From Trichomonas tenax (taxonomy: Eukaryota > Parabasalia > Trichomonadida > Trichomonadidae), in assembly GCA_023091735.1 (NCBI GenBank), contig JALKBU010000024.1:1-64000 (forward strand): a stretch of 64,000 nucleotides of DNA. The letters are read 5' to 3'. Under the pieces are notes generated by a model. That model searched no databases, was not told the origin of the DNA, and saw nothing but the letters and a program-made list of their open reading frames with translations. Below, in pieces: positions 1 through 9,670 of the stretch. Every line of letters begins with the position of its first letter. Positions within the stretch are counted from its first letter, which is position 1. A program made the translations under genes and the position numbers.

Positions 1-384
1 AGGATATAGAAGAGTGCTGAACCAAAATCAGCGGATTTGAGCGGGAAATATAAATTTGATTTCCCAAAATTTCAAGTATAAGGATTGATGGCTTGAGGGA
101 TCCATCTGCAGGGAGTGTCGATTAAGGATTCGAGGTTAAATTGAGGAAATGAAGGGTCTGGGAGCGCTAGAGAGCGAACTCTACTATCTAAGTTTTTGTG
201 TGAAACCGTTATCCGAAAAAGCATAGCTTTAAAATAATGATGTATGGATTATGTAAAAATCACTTTCACTTTAAAATCGAAAAAAAGTTGACGAACGCTC
301 CAGCCGCATCAAATACTTTTCAGATTTTGACGGCAAAGAGAACCAAAATATTGTGTGCAAATTGAGACATAATATTTTTGATTT
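1..384. other. Left-edge spacer, no gene recognised
   Basis: No convincing ORF and no recognisable RNA gene. The first 180 bases are noticeably richer in G and C than the rest of the spacer and may be a repeat remnant, but nothing in the window matches them closely. The remainder is the 5' flank of the pseudokinase gene. Confidence 0.4.
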
Positions 385-403
385 TTGACACATTACATGT
401 CAA
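385..403. repeat. TTGACA-N7-TGTCAA inverted repeat upstream of pseudokinase
   Basis: Perfect 6-bp arms separated by 7 bp, 38 bp upstream of the chosen start codon. Similar TGACA/TGTCA inverted pairs occur before several other genes here (near 19475, 21470, 52857 and 61717). A regulatory role is inference. Confidence 0.45.
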
Positions 404-428
404 GCAACTATTTTACATGCCAGAAATG

Positions 429-434
429 TCATTT
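429..434 (+). promoter_or_regulatory. Initiator (Inr) deciding the pseudokinase start
   Basis: TCATTT fits the trichomonad Inr (TCA-Y-T-W, transcription starting at the A). It lies 6 nt before the ATG at 441, giving a 10-nt 5' UTR. The upstream in-frame ATGs at 417 and 426 would be outside the transcript, so 441 is preferred. Confidence 0.55.
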
Positions 435-440
435 TTAATA

Positions 441-2870
441 ATGTTGGAAATTCCACAAAGTTTATCTTCTCTAATCCTGGAATTCCCAAACATTGTTGTG
501 AAGAAAGAGACTTTCCAAAAGGTTGAAAATATATTAGGAACAAATAAATATATAATTTACACTGCAATTGATTCAAGAGATCAACAAATTGTTCAAATAA
601 AAGAATATACGTGCGAAAATTTCACGAAAAATGACGAAGAATTGTATTGCAGAGAGATATTTTTACAAAGAAAGTGTAATCATAGATTTATTACCCAAAT
701 TTTAGGTTACTCAGCACATTATCCTTTCATTATAGTTACAGAACATTTTCCAAATGGGGTCATATCAGATAAACTTTATAGAAACAATCACAAACTTGCA
801 TTTTCAGGAACTCATTTATCTGCGATTTCATTAACTTTAACTCATGCGCTTAATTTCATGCACAATTTAGGAATGACACATGGAAATATATCAAATTCGT
901 CAATAAATCTCGACAAAATCAATGTTTCTCGCTTGCCAAGTTTTATTTATTCGTCATGTAATAGTATTCAAATAAATGATCGCCCTGTTTCATGTTTAGC
1001 TCCAGAGTCCATCTCAAACAATAAAACTACTACGAAATCGGATATATTTTCACTAGGTTTCGTATTTTATGAATTTGCTGAAGGAATAAATCCATTTTCA
1101 GACAAATCAAATGACGAAATTATCGAAATAATAAAGAACCCGACGCAGTTTTTGCAGTTTAAGAAGGCAAATCAAAACTTACAAAATTTAATCAACGAAT
1201 GTTGGTCTATCAATCCTGATGATCGCCCTGAAGCGATTAAGATCTTCGACTCATTTGCATCTGGTCAAATTTTCTTCGACAATGCAAATACAAAAAGAAT
1301 TTATAATATTTCACTTCGAATTTCTCAAAATTATCAAGCACGCATTGTCGATGATTCAACAATCCTACAAAATCTCGATTTACCTGATCCACCAGAAAAA
1401 TATTTCGACTTTTACATCGAAGATAATTCTCAACAAATTGAGATTGACGAAAGTTTAATTTCTAATACTTCGCAACAATATTTCATAGAAAATATAACAG
1501 ATATTTCATCATCAATCAATGATAATACTGCAAGGAAGTTTTATGATTTAACATCACAGTTCACAACTCCAAAATACGCCATACACATACGCCAACATGT
1601 TCTCAAACTGTATTTTAAGGCAATGTCGAGGGCGAAAAAGCTTATTGACATTTGCTACGATAATCAATTTTATTTTCATCTTCCTACAACAGATGACTTC
1701 ATTAACTATTCCATTGATCTTATTTCTGCTTTGTTCGTATACAGACCAGAAATTATTACATCAGAATTCTTTGATTCACTTAAAATATTTATCGATAAGA
1801 AACCAAATGAAATCGCAACAATTTACAGCATGTATTTACGCGTTCTCCCATCAATCCACGTATCTTATCGCCCTATTATGTTTTTGATTCAAAACTATCA
1901 ATCTTTCCTCAAGAGCAATAAAGCTTGCTTAGCTTTTGTTCGATTTATTAATGCTCTTTTGGAATCAAATGCTGTGATTAAGAATTCAGTTCTTTCTCAC
2001 TTCACACATATAATTTCATCATTGCTATGCACAGATTTCATTGATGTCATCAGTGAAACATATCTTTTATTAATGAAACATCACATAAACTTCCAAGATT
2101 ACGAAGTAATATACAAAAATCTAGCATTGAAGGATCAGATCCATCCTTTGTTCCAGTTCTTGTTATATCAAAGGGGAAAGTTCCCAGAATCAGAGACACT
2201 GACTTCGTTCTTGATTAACTGGGCACAAGTTAATCCATATGCACAAATCGCTCTTTGTTATTTTGCAAAACAATCAGAAAACACAGCACAAATTGTTTCA
2301 AACAACACAATATGGCTTGAAAAGAATCTTGTTGATCCATATGGTGCTTTCACACTCATGCTAATCGTTCTTGAGTTCAAATCTTGTGCACAGATCTTGA
2401 AGAAATTCCCACAAATGCCGATTTTCTTAACGCGTTATTTAATGACTCGCGAAGCTTTCGTGCTTTGTACTGTATCAAAAATTGTTCAAATTTTCATTAA
2501 GTCAGAACAATCTTTCAATTTATATGAAGATGCAGGATTCTTTAATGCATTCTTTTCGATTGCAAATGAAAGTAACGAAAAGACAGTCGCTGAAAGTTCA
2601 ATGATGTTAATGCGATATTTAATTCAATTCAGATTTTCCATTTCGTTTGTGCAATACTATAATGCTATATGCCGATTCCTTGCCATGCAGAATGAAACAA
2701 GTGCTGTTGCTATAACAACTCTTGTTTCAATAACGAAGAATCCATTGGGCGTTCAATCACTAGCACCATTAAAGCTTGAGTCATATTTTCATTCACTTCT
2801 TGGAATTCCAGAATATAGAAGTCTAGCAACGGAGTTTTTCACCAACATGGGTGTTCATGAAAATAAATAA
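441..2870 (+). CDS. TKL-like pseudokinase with C-terminal helical repeats
   Basis: About 809 residues. The N-terminal 280 form a protein-kinase fold: a VAIK-like QIK lysine near residue 54, an APE motif (CLAPES) near 187, the ...SDIFSLGFVFYEF... helix and a CW...RP segment typical of tyrosine-kinase-like kinases. Catalysis looks lost. The glycine loop is absent, the HRD catalytic loop reads HGN (near 147), and no DFG is visible before the activation segment. The remaining 520 residues are hydrophobic helices resembling ARM/HEAT repeats. Expanded TKL families with many inactive members are known in trichomonads. The start at 441 was chosen because an Inr sits just upstream. A scaffold or regulatory role is inferred; substrate and location are unknown. 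Confidence 0.75.
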   Translation: MLEIPQSLSSLILEFPNIVVKKETFQKVENILGTNKYIIYTAIDSRDQQIVQIKEYTCENFTKNDEELYCREIFLQRKCNHRFITQILGYSAHYPFIIVTEHFPNGVISDKLYRNNHKLAFSGTHLSAISLTLTHALNFMHNLGMTHGNISNSSINLDKINVSRLPSFIYSSCNSIQINDRPVSCLAPESISNNKTTTKSDIFSLGFVFYEFAEGINPFSDKSNDEIIEIIKNPTQFLQFKKANQNLQNLINECWSINPDDRPEAIKIFDSFASGQIFFDNANTKRIYNISLRISQNYQARIVDDSTILQNLDLPDPPEKYFDFYIEDNSQQIEIDESLISNTSQQYFIENITDISSSINDNTARKFYDLTSQFTTPKYAIHIRQHVLKLYFKAMSRAKKLIDICYDNQFYFHLPTTDDFINYSIDLISALFVYRPEIITSEFFDSLKIFIDKKPNEIATIYSMYLRVLPSIHVSYRPIMFLIQNYQSFLKSNKACLAFVRFINALLESNAVIKNSVLSHFTHIISSLLCTDFIDVISETYLLLMKHHINFQDYEVIYKNLALKDQIHPLFQFLLYQRGKFPESETLTSFLINWAQVNPYAQIALCYFAKQSENTAQIVSNNTIWLEKNLVDPYGAFTLMLIVLEFKSCAQILKKFPQMPIFLTRYLMTREAFVLCTVSKIVQIFIKSEQSFNLYEDAGFFNAFFSIANESNEKTVAESSMMLMRYLIQFRFSISFVQYYNAICRFLAMQNETSAVAITTLVSITKNPLGVQSLAPLKLESYFHSLLGIPEYRSLATEFFTNMGVHENK

Positions 2871-3336
2871 TGTTTGTTTTATTTTTATAAAAAAATTGTT
2901 TTTGGCTATTATCAGGCAATCTTGAATATTGACGGATTAGACTTAGAGATTCATTCTTTATAGCAATCATTATTATCTAAATCGGTTCTAAAAGGATTTT
3001 TTTGATAATTTTTGTTGATCTCATCATAATGCATTTGATCACTCTTTTTATATGAGATTCATATGCTTTTATAGGTTCCAAAGTTATGCTTGCTGTAGAG
3101 AGTTTTAATTTGATGAATAACAAGCGAAGCTATTTTCATTAACAAAAGCAGATGATTTTGTAATTTTTTGAAAGGTCAACTTAAAAATTAGATATAATTT
3201 TCATCTTATAGCATTGAGCTTCCATGATGAAGTTGTGAAACAGTGAGTTTATATGCATTACGAATGACCAATTCAAGAAGATAAATATGTTGGAATTATA
3301 TTTTTGTTTAATCATATAGAACACTGAGTTGAATGT

Positions 3337-3600
3337 TCATTCAATAGGGCCTTTGGATTTTAGATATTCAGCAATTTCTAGAGAATTCATTTCAATTGCA
3401 ATTGATAATGTGAATTTTTATCATAATGATGATGAAATGTGAATGATTGATTACTTTCATATTGATATCGGCTCCATGTTCAACAAGATATTGAACAATT
3501 TGAAGTGATTTCATTTCAATTGCAATTGATAATGGAGATTTATATCATAATGATGATAAAATGTGAATGTTTGATGTTGGTTAAAAACATATAACATGCA
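3337..3600 (-). pseudogene. 3' fragment of a DUF3447/ankyrin gene
   Basis: Read on the minus strand, the fragment contains an ankyrin repeat with the words LQIVQYLVEHGADIN, then after a frame change LSIAIEMNSLEIAEYL and a final ...KGPIE stop at 3337-3339. The ending closely parallels that of the pseudogene at 55358 (...NGAIE stop). Copies of the 37-bp unit found at 55443-55788 lie at the joins between ankyrin repeats (about 3420-3456 and 3540-3576). A single unit breaks the frame because 37 is not a multiple of three. Nothing upstream restores a full-length gene, so this is a truncated relic. Confidence 0.6.
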
Positions 3601-4229
3601 CACAATAGCCAACTATTGTTGTATCAAATTATCATAGAGTTGGTTCAAAACAAATTACCAATTTTGAAATTCAAATTACATCTCTTCTTTTGAATTGGTA
3701 AGCAATACATTTTACATCATTGATACAACTCACATATGATATTGATGATATGTGTGTAATTATAGAAACTGATTACTCAAAATTACAGTTTTTCATTATT
3801 GATTTAATGATAATTTTTAAAATTTGTGATATATAAATAAGGTGAATACAATTTTGTATGCTAGGCCAGTATATTTTTGTCAAAATCTAAGCTTATTTTG
3901 AGACTTTGTTATAATGAATAATACATTAAATTTATTATTTATTACTCCAGTTCTCAATACGTAGTATGTTTCAATGCCAAATGTGAGTTATTGGGAGGTG
4001 TGCGCTGAGTCATTTTAAAAGAATCAAATAAAATCAAAATTTATAAGCTTGGGAATTAAAGTTTTTGTAGATGTGAATTCGCATTAAAGTCGGTATTTTA
4101 TATGAATTCGTGAATATTTTGTGCAATTTTCATTATTTTTGTAGTAGATCAAATTGATATTACATATAAATATTCTCTATTAAAGGATTTGTTATGAATG
4201 GTAGCATATAAGCATGAAAGATATATCAA

Positions 4230-4510
4230 AGTGGGGTGCATTTCCGTGTTTTGGCTGCATTTAAAATTTTGATACTATTTAGAGGAAGATTGGTAACTTC
4301 TTTTCCCTCGATCCCCGTTCATAAATTTGTCAGGTTGGACACATGGAGCTACAGCCCAAAGATGGAGGCCTGTTTCCTGAAAGAAGGGGAGCATTTGGAA
4401 CCAAATTTATGTCTAAATCTCATTATATTACGTAATTCATTTTTCACCTTAAAAAATCGTGGCCAATTGAGGGGATTTTGCCGAAGAATTGAGAACTTTT
4501 GCCGAACATA
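4230..4510. other. G+C-richer segment of unknown nature
   Basis: Base composition differs sharply from the flanking AT-rich spacer. It has a 91-codon plus-strand ORF with no recognisable motif and two nearby copies of TTTTGCCGAA (about 4475-4505). A word of the form TTGGACACAnG-nAGC is shared with another G+C-richer patch near 40580-40600. It could be the remnant of a dispersed repeat; evidence is weak. Confidence 0.25.
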
Positions 4511-5407
4511 ACATAACATTAAATGCTAGTAATAGAAAATTGAATACTAAAATTCATATTTATGGTAATGCACATATCGCACATGATGAGAAATTGTATA
4601 CCCCAACATAAATCTATAAAAAACCATATATTCGGTATTCAACTCAGCTTATGCATTAACGCCAAGATCACAGCAGCATTCAACACACATACTCATATGC
4701 TATGGTGTTCATTGATTTCAAAGCAGATATTTTTGTGATTTACACTAAACATAGTTCGTGCTTAATAAGATATTAATTACACAAGATTATGAGTATATTT
4801 AAGAAGCTCATACTAGCAATGTGGGTTTAATGTTAAAATTTGTATTATGAATTTATTTTCATGAAAATAATTGGGTAAAAATAAATATCCAATGTTTGTT
4901 CACACTCACAATATACTTTACACATATAATGTATTATAAATTTATTATTGTATGAGTTGTATTTGCCATATAAAATATATAAATCATCAGATAATTGTGG
5001 TATTTGTATATTTCGGTAAGTGTTATTTGTACTTATAATTAGAATTTCTTCTTGTAATGATTAGTGCTGTGATATTGGTGTTAGTCCATATGTTGAGTTA
5101 TATTTTTTAAATTTTAAGTCAGTAAGCATCCTAAAGCGGACTCAAAGCAAAACAAACAATAGTATTTTATATTTTCTAGCATAACAGGCTTCATTTTTCT
5201 AATATAAAATTGCAACAATTTCAAAAATGTCTCATCAAACATCAAAAATGAGACCACAGATATAATACGTCATGGAAATGCTATACACGAATGTTCATGT
5301 GGTAATTCAAAATACTCGCATTTTATTAATTTTGATGGGTAGAACACAGAGCATATAGGCAGCTGAACCTTTTTTCGCAATAATTTTGAAATTTGAAAAT
5401 TGATCGA

Positions 5408-5413
5408 TCATTT
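5408..5413 (+). promoter_or_regulatory. Initiator (Inr) of the ARM-repeat gene
   Basis: TCATTT matches the trichomonad Inr and lies 8 nt before the ATG at 5422, supporting that start codon. Confidence 0.55.
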
Positions 5414-5421
5414 CAAAAACG

Positions 5422-6789
5422 ATGCAAGTTCCACCATTGACTGATGTGAAACTTCCCACGGATTATACGGAACAGCGGCGCCTGAGTGATAGCAGGCGTT
5501 CTCGATATTCGTTTGCTGCACCTCCCAACGAGTTTGTTTACGAACCTGGACTCTCTATGTTAGATAATCGAACTTCTAAGGACATTATCTCTAAAGCAAA
5601 CATTAACCACGTGTTATACTCCGACAACATCAATACTCTGAGGCAGTTTAACTTCGAAATTCGTAATTTACTTGAGAAAGAACCGCATATTTTGGATGAA
5701 ATTTCCAAAGACCAAGAGATTATTGATGATTGCATTAAAGCAATATCACTTGTTACGACAGGTGATGGCGTTGAGGCATATTGCAAATGTATTTATCCAT
5801 TCTTTAAGCGAAATACAGTTGGTTTCATCGACGGCGGCCTTTTGTTCAATCTTAAGGAGAGAATCAGCGTCTTTCCAGTCCGCATTCTCGATTTTATTGA
5901 AGTAATCCCGGTTTTATCAGGTTACGCAAGAGATGCGATGATATCTCTCGGAATTATTGATGATATCATCAGTTACTTCCTACAAAGCAACAGCATATCG
6001 GATCAAGTCGCGTGTGCTAAAGTTTTATTGGCTCAATTCACAATTCCTGATCCTTTCCAATTTGAACAAATCAAACCTTTGATTCCAAGGATTGTTGCGA
6101 CGCTCAACTGCGAGAACATCGAGGCCCTCAACCTGATTTACTTGACTCTTTCCGAGATCAATGGCAGACAACAACTTTTCACAGCCGATTTCCTCGAATT
6201 GGGCGTTCAAAAGTATCTCGCGAAGCACATCACTGATCCAAAGCTTACTGCTTCTTGCTTCACGTTGGCAGGAAACATGAGCATCTGCGAACCAGAGGAT
6301 ATCAAGGAGATGCTTGATTCCGGACTTATTGCGCATTACATTCAGCTTTCGCCTGATAATCCAATCGATTCTTACTGGTGTTTGTCGAATTCCTTCGAAA
6401 GCTCTCCAAAAGATTTGTATCCAGTGCTGAAGGACTTTATTGTGGAATCTATCAAGAAGAACATTCCCCAGTCAACAGGCTTCGTTGCAACTGTTCTTTT
6501 GTTTGCCACATCAGCGGACATTCCTGAAATCTTAGCGATGAACGCTATGCAATATATATTAGAAAGAACAGATTCTTGTGATGAAGATCTTGTTGCTCGC
6601 ATTTTAGATGCTATCGCAAGAGTCCTTATTCTTGGAGCACACTCTAAACCAGCAATCGGAAAGATAGTTGAACCAATTCTCAAAAATGATGTTTATATCA
6701 ATAAGATTAAGCACACAAAGAATACTACAAGCAATGTTCTTGTAAAAGAGGTTGCGGAACAAATCTTGGATCATATTGCCACACACTAA
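5422..6789 (+). CDS. ARM/HEAT-repeat protein (importin-alpha-like fold)
   Basis: 455 residues. The first 45 are polar and arginine-rich (QRRLSDSRRSRYS, residues 13-25). The rest is a run of amphipathic helices typical of armadillo repeats, for example ...LISAL-type and ...NLIYLTLSEINGR... segments. The layout, a basic N-terminal tail followed by roughly eight to ten ARM units, resembles importin alpha. I cannot see the conserved Trp/Asn ladder that would prove it, so the family assignment is structural only. An Inr 8 nt upstream supports the start. The gene is convergent with the LRR gene at 6866, with 76 bp between stop codons. Confidence 0.6.
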   Translation: MQVPPLTDVKLPTDYTEQRRLSDSRRSRYSFAAPPNEFVYEPGLSMLDNRTSKDIISKANINHVLYSDNINTLRQFNFEIRNLLEKEPHILDEISKDQEIIDDCIKAISLVTTGDGVEAYCKCIYPFFKRNTVGFIDGGLLFNLKERISVFPVRILDFIEVIPVLSGYARDAMISLGIIDDIISYFLQSNSISDQVACAKVLLAQFTIPDPFQFEQIKPLIPRIVATLNCENIEALNLIYLTLSEINGRQQLFTADFLELGVQKYLAKHITDPKLTASCFTLAGNMSICEPEDIKEMLDSGLIAHYIQLSPDNPIDSYWCLSNSFESSPKDLYPVLKDFIVESIKKNIPQSTGFVATVLLFATSADIPEILAMNAMQYILERTDSCDEDLVARILDAIARVLILGAHSKPAIGKIVEPILKNDVYINKIKHTKNTTSNVLVKEVAEQILDHIATH

Positions 6790-6865
6790 TTTTATGTTTA
6801 AGCTAGTAAAATACAATATTTAGGAAATTTATTATTTACAAACAAAAAATATATATACAAATAAG

Positions 6866-9181
6866 TTATTGAAGAAGAGCTCTTCTTGGTGTTTTTGCGG
6901 CAGACGAAGGCCTGATACTTGATGCCCTCTTAGTCTTCTCTTTAGGCTTTTCTTCTGTGCCAGTGCCTTTATCTGATTTCTTCTTTTTCTTTGCCTTCTT
7001 AGAACCTTTCGCTGCCTTCTTTTCTTCCTTGAGTTTAGCTTCTTCTTCAGGTCTCTTCTCTTCTTCAGCGTTCTTTTCTTCCATGATCATGCGATCTTTC
7101 TCTCCAAGAGCGCCTCTGATCATATCATTAAGTTGCTTCAATGATTCCGTGAGAGCTGCATTCATTTCATCCATCTTCTGCTTATGCGCTTCTTCCTGTT
7201 CTTTCCTTTGAGTCTCTGCTTGCTTCAGTCTGGACTCCGCTCTCTGTCTGTTACCAGCCTTCAATTCGAATGTCTGTCGAAGCTCTGCTTGAACTCTTTC
7301 TAATTCCATTTTAAATCTTGATGTTTCGTTGGATGTTTCCAATCTCGAGTCTTGTGCTTTAGTGTGCGCTTCACGTGCAGCTTCATACTCTGCTTCCATT
7401 CTCTGCAATTGATCATCGCATGAGGCTTTGAGATTGTCGAGTTCTTCAAGATGCAGTGCTTTCTGTGTTGATGTTTGTTCAACAATTGCTTCTTGTTCTT
7501 TGATATCTTCTTTGAACTTCATTAATCTCTTTTCTTCACCTTTGAGGAATTCAACATGGCGCTCAGCAACACCTGCAATGTTAGAGTTGAGAGTCTTTTT
7601 GTGCTCTTCGATGAGTGATGCAACTTTCACGTAGCTTCTATAGCTAAAATCGTTCATTGTAACATCGATATCACCGATTGTTGTGTTTGTTTTCAGGATC
7701 TTAATAAGCGTGTTTGCGGTTTTATCTCTCATCTCATTGTTCTTCAAATATATTGAGACGAGTGTAGTATTCGCTTCTAAAGCTTCAAATAGTCTAACGC
7801 CGCCATCATCTGAGATTTTGTTGTTGGATAAATAAAGCTTTTGTAGCGGTTTGTTGTTCATCAAAACGTATGAAATTGCTGCTGCTCCTTTGCTTGTGCA
7901 CTCTGTCTGAGACAAGTCTAATATACTTAGTGAAGTGTTCTGCTCGAGAGACTCCATGATCTTTGTAATTCCTGAGTCGCCGATCTTGTTTCCACTGAGA
8001 TTTAAGATGCAAATCTTCGAATATGTTTTGAGAATGTGACACAAATATTCGAGTCCGTCGCTGATTTTGTTGTGCGAAAGATTGAGGTTGCTGACTCGGC
8101 ATCCATTGTCATAGGCCTGAAGCAGGTATTTGAATATTCCTTTGGTGAAATTGTTCCTCGAAAGGTCCAAATATTTCAAAGATTTCGCGCGAGCAAGTTG
8201 ACTTGCGAGTGTTGGTCCAGAGTCATCGCCAATCAAATTCCGAGAAAGAATGAGACTTTCAAGCTGTCCAAATGCTCCTGCTTGTGAAAGCATCGAAATA
8301 GCACCAGCAGATTCAAATCTATTCGATGATAAATCAAGATACATCAATGATGTGTTATTTGGTAAAGCTTGGCCGATATATTTACAACCTTCGGCTGTAA
8401 GACCGCACATTGCAACGTTTAACGAGCTTATAACACCGTTATTAACTAATAAATTTGCCAAAGCTTGTGAACCAGGTGTTCCAATGCGGTTCCTGTCAAT
8501 GCCATCAATAGCACTTAAATCGAGTGATGTTAAGTGGCTGTTTTGCAACAAACCCTCAAATAATTGACAACAACCATCAATTCCAATGTTATTTGATCGT
8601 AGATCGAGTTGTATAATCAGAGGATCATAGGAAAGATAATCTGCGAGGTAAAATGCTCCTTGATCAGATAATCTGTTTAATGATAAATCGATTAAATAAA
8701 AATCGCGTTTATAAGGCAACAGAGCCATTAGGTACTGTGCAGATAAAGGACCGAGACCTAAACCTGTAAAATTTATTGTTTTTTTGTGAATTGAATTTAA
8801 AAATTGCTCAACAAAACGCATTCGTGCTGTATCATTCGGTATCAATTCAAGATCACTGCATTTGCATTTATATATTAAGCGTGCGTCTTCTTCTGTCAAC
8901 TCTGTTGAGTTATCGATCTCAAATGATCTTTCTCGACTTGTATTTTTCGCATCTGATGAAAATTGTTTCTTCACGATGTTGTGATTGATCACGATTGTGT
9001 TGATTTTATTGTCTATGTTCCTCCTGAACGAGTCAGAGAGGAACCTCTTCACGTTCATTTTCTTGTACGTTAATCGTTCATAGTCCCTAAATTTTATCGT
9101 CCAATATTTATGACATCTGACTTTTATACTTGACAAGTAAAATTTTAATAATATTAAAGCGAGTTTTTTGAAAAGTGACAT
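6866..9181 (-). CDS. RI-type leucine-rich repeat / coiled-coil protein
   Basis: Up to 771 residues. Residues ~110-520 carry at least 11 ribonuclease-inhibitor-type LRRs of the form L..LDLS.N.I...G...L (LSLNRLSDQGA, LDLRSNNIGIDG, LDLSSNRFESAG, LNLSGNKIGDSG, LYLSNNKISDDG). Residues ~530-700 are an E/K/Q/R-rich coiled coil, and the last 60 are a lysine-rich basic tail (KKAKKKKKSDK). LRR plus coiled coil is typical of ciliary or centrosomal scaffolds such as LRRC45 or dynein-regulatory-complex LRR proteins; exact orthology is not determined. The start is uncertain. ATG at 9181 is immediately preceded by CCTTT, but TCACTTTTC just inside it could be an Inr, in which case the next in-frame ATG is residue 42 (9058). 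Confidence 0.7.
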   Translation of the reverse strand: MSLFKKLALILLKFYLSSIKVRCHKYWTIKFRDYERLTYKKMNVKRFLSDSFRRNIDNKINTIVINHNIVKKQFSSDAKNTSRERSFEIDNSTELTEEDARLIYKCKCSDLELIPNDTARMRFVEQFLNSIHKKTINFTGLGLGPLSAQYLMALLPYKRDFYLIDLSLNRLSDQGAFYLADYLSYDPLIIQLDLRSNNIGIDGCCQLFEGLLQNSHLTSLDLSAIDGIDRNRIGTPGSQALANLLVNNGVISSLNVAMCGLTAEGCKYIGQALPNNTSLMYLDLSSNRFESAGAISMLSQAGAFGQLESLILSRNLIGDDSGPTLASQLARAKSLKYLDLSRNNFTKGIFKYLLQAYDNGCRVSNLNLSHNKISDGLEYLCHILKTYSKICILNLSGNKIGDSGITKIMESLEQNTSLSILDLSQTECTSKGAAAISYVLMNNKPLQKLYLSNNKISDDGGVRLFEALEANTTLVSIYLKNNEMRDKTANTLIKILKTNTTIGDIDVTMNDFSYRSYVKVASLIEEHKKTLNSNIAGVAERHVEFLKGEEKRLMKFKEDIKEQEAIVEQTSTQKALHLEELDNLKASCDDQLQRMEAEYEAAREAHTKAQDSRLETSNETSRFKMELERVQAELRQTFELKAGNRQRAESRLKQAETQRKEQEEAHKQKMDEMNAALTESLKQLNDMIRGALGEKDRMIMEEKNAEEEKRPEEEAKLKEEKKAAKGSKKAKKKKKSDKGTGTEEKPKEKTKRASSIRPSSAAKTPRRALLQ

Positions 9182-9670
9182 AAAGGATTATTTTCAATTT
9201 TTGCATCAACAAAATCATTTAACAACGAACTTTTCCTTTAATTTATGGCAGCCGCAATGCCGTTTATTCCATCCAGAGCCAAAATTATCCTCAAATATTT
9301 ATCTCATTCAAATTTTTCTTTCCTAACATTCTCAATCTGTTTTATTTACTTATAGATAAGCCATGATATCTATATTTACATATTAACAGCTTTAAAATTT
9401 ATTTCTAGTATAGAAGATAAAATTCTTGAATTAATTTGACACGTAATTTTTTATATGACAAATATTTTTCACCAAAAAAGGACAATGAGAATAGATATAT
9501 TTTCTAGTGTGGTATGAAATTATTATGGTTTTAAAGGATTTTATTTAATAATTTTGAATTTCGTTTTCAAAATTAAAGCAATATGAAGAACTGGATATCA
9601 CAGGCACTCATATTTTCACATAGATATAACAAATAAATCGTCCATTCGCCATTTTTCGAAAAAGTCCAAA
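9182..9670. other. Divergent promoter spacer
   Basis: AT-rich 489-bp gap between the divergent LRR and ankyrin genes. It contains a TTTGACACGT word near 9438 with a second TGACAAAT 20 bp on. TCATATTTTCAC at about 9608, 60 nt upstream of the ankyrin start, is the best Inr candidate for that gene. No coding remnant was recognised. Confidence 0.35.

Larger units (their letters stand above)
2871..5421. other. Long AT-rich spacer with gene debris
   Basis: About 2.5 kb without an intact gene. It holds a decayed ankyrin fragment (3337-3600, minus strand) and a G+C-richer segment (4230-4510) whose 91-codon ORF resembles nothing recognisable. The rest is low-complexity AT sequence. The last 15 bases carry the Inr of the next gene. 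Confidence 0.5.

Noticed and set aside
4236..4511. 91-codon ORF in the G+C-richer patch
   Set aside because: No motif, no initiator upstream, and composition is explained by the local base bias.
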